This document shows, in pieces, positions 1 through 5,029 of a stretch of 5,029 nt of DNA. Position 1 is the stretch's first letter; each line of letters opens with the position of its first letter. Under the pieces are notes generated by a model. It was not told the origin of the DNA. It ran no database searches and saw only the letters and a program-made list of their open reading frames with translations. The position numbers and the translations under genes were made by a program. Source of the DNA: Candidatus Lambdaproteobacteria bacterium (GTDB lineage: Bacteria; SAR324; NAC60-12); contig DTUH01000312.1 of assembly GCA_012964265.1 (NCBI GenBank), forward strand, positions 1-5,029, written 5' to 3'.

Positions 1-1
1 A

Positions 2-1036
2 ATGACTGATTTTAAACATCCTCATCGTAGGCAAAACATGCTTACGGGTGACTGGGTGCTGGTTTCTCCGCAGCGCACCAAGCGGCCCTGGCAGGGAAGT
101 ATCACTCCTCCGGTAAATGAAAAACTCTCAAGATATGATCCACAATGCTATCTATGTCCGGGAAATTTAAGAGCCGATGGAAAACTTAATCCGGATTACA
201 CGGGTACATATCTTTTTTCCAACGATTTTCCTGCACTTCTTCCTGAAACCGAGTTGATTGAGAGTGAATCTCCATTATTTAAGATTCAACCGGTTTCAGG
301 TATTTGCCGTGTGCTTTGTTTTTCGGAACGGCATGACCTTACACTACCTGAGTTGGAATTGAGCGCTATCGAAAATATTGTACATGTTTGGGCGGAACAG
401 GTAAAGGAGTTAGGAGAGCAATATCGTTGGGTTCAGATTTTTGAAAACAAAGGAGAGATGATGGGTTGCTCCAATCCACATCCGCACGGACAAATTTGGG
501 CCGGGGACTTCCTGCCAAACGAGGTCATCAAGGAAGAACTTCGACAACGTGATTATTACCAGAGCCACGGATCTGAGCTTTTAAGTGAATATGTTGATCT
601 CGAAATGAGCAGACAGGAACGATTAGTTGAGGTGAATGAGTACTGGTTGTCAGTCGTTCCATGGTGGGCAGTGTGGCCTTTTGAAACAATGCTTCTGCCA
701 AAACGGCATGTGGCATGCCTGTCGGAACTTTCCGGAGAGGAACAAGCTGCACTGGCAGAATTGCTTAAGAATTTGCTTTCACGTTACGACAATCTTTTTC
801 AAACCAGCTTTCCTTATTCAATGGGATGGCATGGTGCTCCATTTTCGATTTCCTCCAAAATTTCATGGAGACTTCACGCACACATTTTTCCACCGTTGCT
901 GCGCTCGGCAGGCGTCCGTAAATTCATGGTTGGATACGAAATGCTGGCTGAAGCTCAGCGTGATCTGACTGCAGAGCATGCGGCATCCCTTCTGCGGGAA
1001 TGTTCGACAAAGCATTACAGCGAAAAGGCGGAATGA
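2..1036 (+). CDS. galT: Galactose-1-phosphate uridylyltransferase (GalT, class I)
   Basis: Cytoplasmic Leloir-pathway enzyme that transfers UMP from UDP-glucose to galactose-1-phosphate, giving UDP-galactose and glucose-1-phosphate through a uridylyl-histidine intermediate. The 344 residues align end to end with my memory of E. coli GalT (348 residues), from the N-terminal HPHRR...LTGDW segment to the C-terminal KFMVGYEMLAEAQRDLTAE segment, so the gene looks complete although its ATG is the second base of the window. Visible catalytic residues are the NPHPHGQIW motif at about 158-166, with H162 as the uridylylated nucleophile. The zinc site corresponds to C49, C52, H111 and H160. The second metal site corresponds to E178, H277, H292 and H294. 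No key residue is missing. The stop overlaps the galK start, so the two genes are almost certainly one operon. The promoter and ribosome binding site lie outside the window, so regulation cannot be read here. Confidence 0.97.
   Translation: MTDFKHPHRRQNMLTGDWVLVSPQRTKRPWQGSITPPVNEKLSRYDPQCYLCPGNLRADGKLNPDYTGTYLFSNDFPALLPETELIESESPLFKIQPVSGICRVLCFSERHDLTLPELELSAIENIVHVWAEQVKELGEQYRWVQIFENKGEMMGCSNPHPHGQIWAGDFLPNEVIKEELRQRDYYQSHGSELLSEYVDLEMSRQERLVEVNEYWLSVVPWWAVWPFETMLLPKRHVACLSELSGEEQAALAELLKNLLSRYDNLFQTSFPYSMGWHGAPFSISSKISWRLHAHIFPPLLRSAGVRKFMVGYEMLAEAQRDLTAEHAASLLRECSTKHYSEKAE
1023..1036 (+). promoter_or_regulatory. galK ribosome binding site and galT/galK ATGA coupling junction
   Basis: AAAAGG at 1023-1028 followed by CGGA gives a partial Shine-Dalgarno four bases before the ATG at 1033. 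That ATG shares bases with the galT TGA stop at 1034-1036. This layout is typical of translational coupling, in which ribosomes ending galT restart on galK, and it decides the galK start against the upstream in-frame ATG at 1000. Confidence 0.7.
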
Positions 1037-2190
1037 ACAAAATTGCGCTTCAAGTCCAACGAGCCTTTGTAGAACGATTTGGTGTTGCTCCAGACCGCTT
1101 GATCCGAGCCCCTGGAAGAGTCAATCTCATTGGTGAACACACTGATTACAGCGGAGGTTTTGTTATGCCGCTCGCACTTGAACAAGCTCTTTGGATCGCC
1201 ATTCGTCCTCGTTCCGACAAATCTGTTGTTATTCACTCTTTGGATTATATCGATTCTATAGAGTTGAAACTTTTAGACCCGAAAGTACATCTAAAAGGCT
1301 GGCCAGAATATTTGAAAGGAGTCGTTTGGGCCATGCAGGAGGAAAAGTGGTCTCTTTCAGGATGGGAAGGTGTGATGGCTGGAGATGTACCGCAGGGTGC
1401 AGGTCTTGCTTCTTCTGCTGCACTTGAAACCGCTTTCATCCGTGCCTTTGCCGAAGTTTCGAGAATTTCCTGGGAACCAAAAATCGCGGCAAAGCTGGCT
1501 CAACGAGCCGAAAGCGAGTGGGTTGGAATAAGTTGCGGGATAATGGATCAACTAATTTCAGCATGTGGTGTGTCCGGTCACGCACTTTTTATTGACTGCC
1601 GTAACCTCGATATACTGCCTGTCGCACTGCCGGAAGGTGTCCGTGTCATTGTACTGGACTCCAAAACACGGCGCGGCCTTGTTGATTCTCTTTACAATGA
1701 ACGTCACAGCCAGTGTGAGGAAGCCTCAAGGATTTTGGGGAAATCTTTATTGCGGGATGTGTCACTGCCTGAACTGGATGCTCAATCAACTCGGCTAACG
1801 CCTTTGCTTTATCGTAGGGTCAGGCACGTCATCACAGAAAATCAACGGGTACAACATGCTGTGGAAGCAATGCATGCGAATGATCTCAATCTTCTGGGTC
1901 AACTCATGCAGGAGTCTCACACAAGTTTGAGGGATAATTTTGAGGTTACCAACTCTGCTCTGGATGATATTGTGGAATGTGCTCTCGCTGCTCCAGGATG
2001 TCTGGGAGCAAGAATGACAGGTGCAGGATTCGGAGGGTGTGCTGTGGCACTGGTAAAAACAGAACAAGAAATAGATTTTGGAAAAAGCGTTAGCAACTGC
2101 TACTTCAAAAAAACCGGTCTCGATCCAAACATCATTTCCTGCATTCCAACAGATGGTGCTTCCAGTCATGAACCGATCGCTGTTAAATAA
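1033..2190 (+). CDS. galK: Galactokinase (GalK, GHMP kinase family)
   Basis: Cytoplasmic ATP-dependent kinase that makes galactose-1-phosphate from galactose, the substrate of the GalT encoded just upstream. From the ATG at 1033 the protein is 385 residues, the usual galactokinase length. The galactokinase signature RAPGRVNLIGEHTDY spans about 25-39, with R29, E35, H36 and D38 in catalytic or sugar-binding positions. The GHMP ATP-binding loop VPQGAGLASSAALE spans about 119-132. The CGIMDQ motif at 168-173 supplies the presumed catalytic base D172. The C-terminal glycine-rich GARMTGAGFGGCAVAL motif spans about 325-340. An in-frame ATG at 1000 would add 11 residues but lies inside galT. I prefer 1033 because it overlaps the galT stop as ATGA and has AAAAGG just upstream. 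One small oddity is alanine instead of the usual serine or glycine at position 126 of the ATP loop, a mild change unlikely to abolish activity. Confidence 0.97.
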   Translation: MNKIALQVQRAFVERFGVAPDRLIRAPGRVNLIGEHTDYSGGFVMPLALEQALWIAIRPRSDKSVVIHSLDYIDSIELKLLDPKVHLKGWPEYLKGVVWAMQEEKWSLSGWEGVMAGDVPQGAGLASSAALETAFIRAFAEVSRISWEPKIAAKLAQRAESEWVGISCGIMDQLISACGVSGHALFIDCRNLDILPVALPEGVRVIVLDSKTRRGLVDSLYNERHSQCEEASRILGKSLLRDVSLPELDAQSTRLTPLLYRRVRHVITENQRVQHAVEAMHANDLNLLGQLMQESHTSLRDNFEVTNSALDDIVECALAAPGCLGARMTGAGFGGCAVALVKTEQEIDFGKSVSNCYFKKTGLDPNIISCIPTDGASSHEPIAVK

Positions 2191-2220
2191 CTTTTTCGTT
2201 CAAATGAAAGATTTTTTTTT
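2191..2220 (+). terminator. Possible weak intrinsic terminator after galK
   Basis: Directly after the galK stop, TTTC at 2194-2197 can pair with GAAA at 2206-2209. Flanking wobble pairs at T2193/G2210 and G2198/T2205 leave a six-base loop. An uninterrupted run of nine T follows at 2212-2220. The U-tract and position, in a convergent gap, fit a terminator. The stem is short and almost all A-T, so it may be too weak to work by itself. Confidence 0.35.
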
Positions 2221-2273
2221 GGGATACAGTTCTCATTTAAAACCTGTTCTTTTTGGCAGAGCAAAAAATTGTT

Positions 2274-3113
2274 TCAGCCAACAGGTCTTTCAGGATTGGT
2301 GATCCAATCGCTCCATGATCCGGAATAGAGTCGGGAATCTCCAAGTCCGGCATGGTACATGGCGAGTATGTTATGGCATGCAGTGATTCCGGAACCGCAA
2401 TAAGAAACGGCTTTTTCCGCCGGAGAACCAACAAGTAATTCCAAATACATTTTGCGTAGTTCGGATTTAGATTTCCAGTTTCCATCTTCATCCAGATTCT
2501 CGACAAATGGTGCAGATACAGCCCCCGGAATATGACCGGCTACAGGGTCAAGGGTTTCGTTTTCTCCGCGGTATCTTTCTCTGCTGCGTGCATCTAAGAC
2601 ACGTACTTCCGGATTGTCAAAATAATTCCGGATATCTTCGGCAGTGACTGACCAGTGATCGTGCGGATTGGCGATGAATTTCCGTTCTTCCGGAACAAAT
2701 AACTCCGCACTGACTTGACGACCTTCCTGAATCCAGCGGGGCCAACCTCCATCCATCACTGCAACCGCATCATGTCCGAGCCAGCGTAACATCCACCAGA
2801 GCCGAACCGCGTGTGCACCTCCTGCATCATCATAAATTACAACTTGCACAGAATGATCAATGCCCCAAGTTGAAAATAATTTTATTAACTTCTGCTTTTC
2901 CGGCAAGGGATGTCTTCCTGTTTTTCCCGGAATTGACGGAACAGCGAGATCGTGATTCAGATGAGCATACAATGCTCCGGGAAGATGGGAAACAGCGAAT
3001 TCGGCCTGTTTCTTTTCCGGTTCCGTTAACACAAAGCGGCAATCAAAAAAACGCCAGTTTGAGTCGTCAAGATTTTCGTTTACTGTTTTGGGAGAGATAA
3101 TTGAACTGTACAT
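2274..3113 (-). CDS. sseA: Sulfurtransferase, 3-mercaptopyruvate sulfurtransferase/rhodanese family
   Basis: A two-domain rhodanese-fold enzyme of 279 residues, the normal length for the SseA/TST family, which moves sulfane sulfur from 3-mercaptopyruvate or thiosulfate to a thiol acceptor or cyanide through a cysteine persulfide. The N-terminal, catalytically silent domain covers roughly 8-130, with FFDCRF at 22-27 and YDDAGGAHAVRLWWMLRWLG at 94-113, where the active-site cysteine position is not a cysteine. The C-terminal domain covers roughly 153-275. It carries VLDARSRERYRGE at 172-184, AGHIPGA at 192-198 and the catalytic loop CGSGITA at 239-245, with C239 as the nucleophile. CGSG[VI]TA is the loop of mercaptopyruvate sulfurtransferases, whereas classic thiosulfate rhodaneses carry CRKGVTA, so mercaptopyruvate is the likelier donor. 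No signal peptide is seen, so it is probably cytoplasmic. The start at 3113 has no obvious Shine-Dalgarno. It lies 46 bases downstream of the transporter gene on the same strand. The symbol is by family resemblance; substrate choice is inferred. Confidence 0.92.
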   Translation of the reverse strand: MYSSIISPKTVNENLDDSNWRFFDCRFVLTEPEKKQAEFAVSHLPGALYAHLNHDLAVPSIPGKTGRHPLPEKQKLIKLFSTWGIDHSVQVVIYDDAGGAHAVRLWWMLRWLGHDAVAVMDGGWPRWIQEGRQVSAELFVPEERKFIANPHDHWSVTAEDIRNYFDNPEVRVLDARSRERYRGENETLDPVAGHIPGAVSAPFVENLDEDGNWKSKSELRKMYLELLVGSPAEKAVSYCGSGITACHNILAMYHAGLGDSRLYSGSWSDWITNPERPVG

Positions 3114-3159
3114 CTGTTGTTCTGTAAAAAGTGTGGTGAAAGGATTTTCTATTGTTAAG

Positions 3160-4047
3160 CTATAAAAATACAGTTTTTTTTCGTCCCAAATATACTCCTG
3201 AAAGAATCAAAACAACTGCTCCAAGAGTGGTTACGGAAAGTGTTTCGCCTAAAAACAAGATTCCGAACAAGATTCCAAACATGGGAATAATAAAGGCCAC
3301 GTAGGACAAAAAGACTGCTCCCGCTCTGAGTAAAATGTAATAGCGCATCAAGTATGCAATTCCGGTTGAAACGAGTCCAAGATGAATCAAGGCCAAAAGA
3401 GTTTCTGTTTCAAAATGGAGATTCCAGGGACTCTCCATTATTAACCAAAGCGGAAGCACGAAAACGGATGCGCAAATAAAAATTGCAGCGCTGACTGAAT
3501 CGGCTGAAACACCCTTAATTCGAGCCGTGATTACTCCAGAAATGGTATAACCAAGTCCGGCGACGATTACCGCTAATTGTGCCAGGATATTTCCATTGAT
3601 TGAAGAAAAAGCATTCTCGCCAAAAACTAAAATTACTCCAGCTAAACCAACCAGCATTGCCAGTAATTGGCGTAAAGTAAAACTCTCATGGTCACTAAAA
3701 AAATGTCCTAGAATAAGTGCAAAAATAGGATTGACAGCCAGTAAAATAGAAGCCAGACTGCTGTCTATTTGCAGTTGCCCCCAGGGAACAAGAAAGAAAG
3801 GCATTATTGTTCCCAAGAATGTCATCCAGAAGATTTTTATCCAGTTTTGCTTGCCCCGAATGAAAGGAGTTTTTCTTATAATAATCAGGAGCAATAATGC
3901 TGCACCGGCCAGCAAAATCCGGACACTCATCACAGTCAGAGGAGTTACTTCGTGCAATGCAATTTTGATTGCACCAAATGAAGAACCCCACAAGGCTCCA
4001 AGGGCAAACAAAATCAAATAGTCATTGCGGGTGGGTTGTCGTGGCAT
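3160..4047 (-). CDS. EamA/DMT-superfamily membrane transporter
   Basis: A 295-residue polytopic inner-membrane protein of the drug/metabolite transporter superfamily, made of two EamA repeats of five helices each. Hydrophobic segments fall at about 10-30, 36-57, 68-90, 95-116, 126-144, 153-172, 184-204, 215-236, 242-266 and 271-288. Family hallmarks are ALWGSSFGAIKIAL in helix 1, the SSLASILLAVNPIFALILGHFF segment (helix 4) of the first repeat, and the matching LRAGAVFLSYVAFIIPMFGILFG...LGETLS segment of the second repeat, followed by a basic tail (GRKK). Members export amino acids, metabolites or drugs. The sequence does not reveal this one's substrate. The start at 4047 (MPRQPTRNDY) gives a short basic cytoplasmic N-terminus as expected, though no clear Shine-Dalgarno precedes it. 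It is the first gene of a probable two-gene unit with the sulfurtransferase. A sulfur-compound or amino-acid export role would be a guess from that pairing only. Confidence 0.92.
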   Translation of the reverse strand: MPRQPTRNDYLILFALGALWGSSFGAIKIALHEVTPLTVMSVRILLAGAALLLLIIIRKTPFIRGKQNWIKIFWMTFLGTIMPFFLVPWGQLQIDSSLASILLAVNPIFALILGHFFSDHESFTLRQLLAMLVGLAGVILVFGENAFSSINGNILAQLAVIVAGLGYTISGVITARIKGVSADSVSAAIFICASVFVLPLWLIMESPWNLHFETETLLALIHLGLVSTGIAYLMRYYILLRAGAVFLSYVAFIIPMFGILFGILFLGETLSVTTLGAVVLILSGVYLGRKKTVFL

Positions 4048-4165
4048 GCTGGTTATTTACAAGAACTCAATATCTAATCACAATCATTGAAACTTGATCC
4101 ATTTTCCAAATTGAGACTTTTGTTTTAGCAAAATCATACTGTATCAGTAAAGGTGTAACCAAAAC

Positions 4166-4179
4166 TTATGCACGCATAA
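4166..4179. repeat. Perfect 6+2+6 inverted repeat (TTATGC-AC-GCATAA)
   Basis: The two six-base arms are exact reverse complements around a two-base centre. The site lies 119 bases upstream of the transporter start and 150 or more upstream of the UspA start. It has the size and symmetry of a dimeric regulator's operator, but is short enough in AT-rich DNA to arise by chance. Confidence 0.4.
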
Positions 4180-4250
4180 TCTGTTTAAATCTTTGCTATA
4201 CGTCAAGATGTATTATCTCACAATTAGTTGTCTTTATTAAAGATAAATCC

Positions 4251-4287
4251 TGATACAAACTTGTGTAAAGACTTTTTTTCTGTATCA
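4251..4287. repeat. Inverted TGATACA...TGTATCA pair upstream of the UspA gene
   Basis: TGATACA at 4251-4257 and TGTATCA at 4281-4287 form a perfect seven-base inverted pair separated by 23 bases, which include a T7 run. A further direct copy of TGTATCA at 4140-4146 belongs to a longer match, CTGTATCA(G/C)TAA, shared between 4139-4150 and 4280-4291. This could be a pair of regulator half-sites around the UspA promoter; no function is shown by sequence alone. Confidence 0.35.
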
Positions 4288-4291
4288 CTAA

Positions 4292-4301
4292 GTAAATTTA
4301 C
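4292..4301. repeat. Ten-base perfect palindrome GTAAATTTAC
   Basis: A fully symmetrical decamer 28 bases before the upstream candidate UspA start at 4329. It directly follows the TGTATCA copy and lies within what would be the transcription start region of the suggested promoter. It may be an operator half or a chance AT-rich palindrome. Confidence 0.3.
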
Positions 4302-4389
4302 GGATGTGTTTTAATCAAGGTACAGTTTATGATTAATGTTCGTTTACTCTCTTTTCCAGTAGTCCTTTTCTTCTGGAAATTTATAAACC

Positions 4390-4410
4390 ATGAAGACAGA
4401 CATTTATTAA
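4390..4410 (+). other. Six-codon mini-ORF overlapping the preferred UspA start
   Basis: An ATG at 4390 opens a six-codon frame (MKTDIY) whose TAA at 4408-4410 shares its last A with the UspA ATG at 4410 (TAATG). If translated, it could couple initiation at 4410. It has no strong Shine-Dalgarno and may be chance. Confidence 0.2.
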
Positions 4411-4859
4411 TGTTGCAGTTGAACACGATTCTGGTTCCCACTGACTGCTCCGACTATTCAAGGATTGCATTAAGATATGCCTCAAGATTAGCTGCAGAGT
4501 TTGGTGCAGGAGTTGCCTTACTTTATGTAGAAAAGCAGTCAAAGCAGAAAGACTCAAAATCCTTTGCAATTGATCATAAATCTGATAGTTGTGGTAGGGG
4601 GCAGCAGAATTTGGAAAACTTTCTGGGGAACATAGATACATTCTCAAGCAAATTAAGTTTGGTGGTCGTGGAGGGAGAAGTTGTTTCTGAGATTATCAAC
4701 TATACTAAACAGGAAGTAGTTGATTTAATATTGATGAGCAGTCACGGTTACAAAGGACTTGCATACAGCACGAAAGGCAGCATCACCGAAAAGGTAATCC
4801 GTTACGCAAACTGTCCTGTATTGTGCTTAAAAAACGGGGGTCAGCATTTCATCACATAA
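4410..4859 (+). CDS. UspA-family universal stress protein
   Basis: A single Usp domain of 149 residues from the ATG at 4410, matching the usual length of about 140-150. The first strand LNTILVPTDCSDYS (about 4-17) has the conserved aspartate D12. The following helix ALRYASRLAAEFGA and strand VALLYV are typical. The C-terminal nucleotide loop reads SSHGYKGLAYSTKGS (110-124), then ITEKVIRYANCPVLCLK. It keeps the G-9x-G-S part of the ATP-binding G-2x-G-9x-G(S/T) pattern, but serine replaces the first glycine, so ATP binding is plausible, not certain. Such cytoplasmic proteins are made under starvation or stress, and their molecular role is often unknown. The reading frame stays open to an ATG at 4329 that would add 27 residues, including a hydrophobic LLSFPVVLFFW stretch foreign to the family. 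That upstream start has the better Shine-Dalgarno (AAGG at 4317-4320, eight bases away), so the start is unsettled. I prefer 4410 on domain grounds. Confidence 0.88.
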   Translation: MLQLNTILVPTDCSDYSRIALRYASRLAAEFGAGVALLYVEKQSKQKDSKSFAIDHKSDSCGRGQQNLENFLGNIDTFSSKLSLVVVEGEVVSEIINYTKQEVVDLILMSSHGYKGLAYSTKGSITEKVIRYANCPVLCLKNGGQHFIT

Positions 4860-4862
4860 CGT

Positions 4863-4883
4863 CTGAGGAATTAATCTTCTCAG
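4863..4883 (+). terminator. Possible terminator hairpin after the UspA gene
   Basis: Four bases after the UspA stop, CTGAGGA at 4863-4869 pairs with TTCTCAG at 4877-4883 (seven pairs including one G-T) around a seven-base loop. The sequence after it (TGTTTGCTGTT) is T-rich but broken by G and C, so the hairpin may act as a weak intrinsic terminator or a 3'-end stabiliser. Confidence 0.4.
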
Positions 4884-5029
4884 TGTTTGCTGTTCTAAAC
4901 CAGTTTACTTTATTTCCCGCAAGATACTTTCCCACTAATAATAGCTTTTGTGTGTTCCACAAAATAGTTACGGAATTAATTCAGTTTATTCTCCTATGGA
5001 TTGTTAAGAAAAAAAATTATTAAATTATT

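Larger units (their letters stand above)
4048..4328. promoter_or_regulatory. Divergent intergenic region with palindromes and repeated heptamer
   Basis: About 280 AT-rich bases separate the divergent transporter and UspA genes and must carry both promoters. I see no convincing ORF or RNA gene here. Perfect short inverted repeats are TTATGC-AC-GCATAA at 4166-4179 and GTAAATTTAC at 4292-4301. The heptamer TGTATCA occurs at 4140-4146 and 4281-4287, and inverted as TGATACA at 4251-4257. A possible plus-strand promoter is TTGTGT at 4261-4266 with TATCAC at 4283-4288 (16-base spacing), a mediocre match to sigma-70 boxes. No clear minus-strand promoter was found. These sites are candidates for regulator binding, which I cannot assign to a known factor. 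Confidence 0.45.

Noticed and set aside
636..968. A 110-codon plus-strand frame inside galT
   Set aside because: It is an alternative frame of an intact galT with no independent start signal or domain. There is no sign of a frameshift, because galT is complete in its own frame.
1000..1032. Upstream in-frame ATG for galK adding 11 residues
   Set aside because: The added residues lie inside galT and are not part of the galactokinase fold. The ATG at 1033 has a nearby purine-rich site and the ATGA overlap.
1795..2169. A 124-codon minus-strand frame antisense to galK
   Set aside because: It lies wholly inside galK, which is intact. Its cysteine- and serine-rich translation has no family motif and is a shadow of galK codon use.
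2253..2285. Minus-strand intrinsic terminator just after the sulfurtransferase stop (short TGTT/AACA stem then T6)
   Set aside because: The stem is only four pairs, overlaps the coding end, and the T run is short. I could not support it as a separate terminator feature.
3173..3181. A homopolymer run of eight (A on the coding strand) near the 3' end of the transporter gene as a phase-variation tract
   Set aside because: It lies a few codons before the stop, so slippage would change only the last residues and would not switch the gene off. It is more likely a chance lysine-rich tail.
3596..4021. A 141-codon plus-strand frame antisense to the transporter gene
   Set aside because: It lies wholly inside a well-supported transporter gene. 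Its basic, low-information protein is what the complement of hydrophobic codons yields, and it has no family resemblance.
4823..5023. A 66-codon plus-strand frame overlapping the end of the UspA gene and running to near the window end
   Set aside because: It overlaps the UspA gene by 37 bases in another frame, has no recognisable domain, no clear ribosome binding site and a composition dictated by AT-rich sequence. The stretch 4884-5029 appears to hold no gene.

Overview
The window holds five protein-coding genes of ordinary bacterial housekeeping or accessory type. I found no rRNA, tRNA, CRISPR array, insertion sequence or phage-like gene. Base composition is moderate to slightly AT-rich, with strongly AT-rich intergenic stretches. 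Gene starts mostly lack a strong Shine-Dalgarno sequence; the clearest ones precede galK and the upstream candidate start of the UspA gene. Weak Shine-Dalgarno use together with a UspA-like stress protein would fit a Bacteroidota/Balneolota-type bacterium. That is only an inference, and no gene here fixes the taxon.

Layout: galT (2-1036, +) and galK (1033-2190, +) form a tight Leloir-pathway operon joined by an ATGA stop/start overlap. An 83-base convergent gap follows, containing a weak hairpin and a T9 run. A two-gene minus-strand unit comes next, read right to left: an EamA/DMT-type ten-helix membrane transporter (4047-3160), then a two-domain rhodanese-family sulfurtransferase (3113-2274) with the CGSGITA loop typical of 3-mercaptopyruvate sulfurtransferases. 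A divergent intergenic region of about 280-360 bases follows. It is AT-rich and contains several short palindromes and a TGTATCA heptamer in three copies. Last is a plus-strand UspA-family universal stress protein (4410-4859, or 4329-4859 if the upstream start is used), followed by a weak terminator-like hairpin and about 145 bases without a credible gene.

How the genes work together: GalK phosphorylates galactose to galactose-1-phosphate. GalT exchanges it with UDP-glucose to give glucose-1-phosphate and UDP-galactose. The epimerase GalE and any sugar transporter or regulator are not in the window and may lie upstream of position 1. The sulfurtransferase and the transporter are probably co-transcribed, but nothing in the sequence shows a shared substrate. 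The UspA gene is divergent and looks independent.

I looked for a novel system and do not see one. The points most worth a second look are the palindrome and heptamer cluster in the divergent intergenic region and the unclear start of the UspA gene, which has a hydrophobic upstream extension and a six-codon mini-ORF overlapping the inner start.
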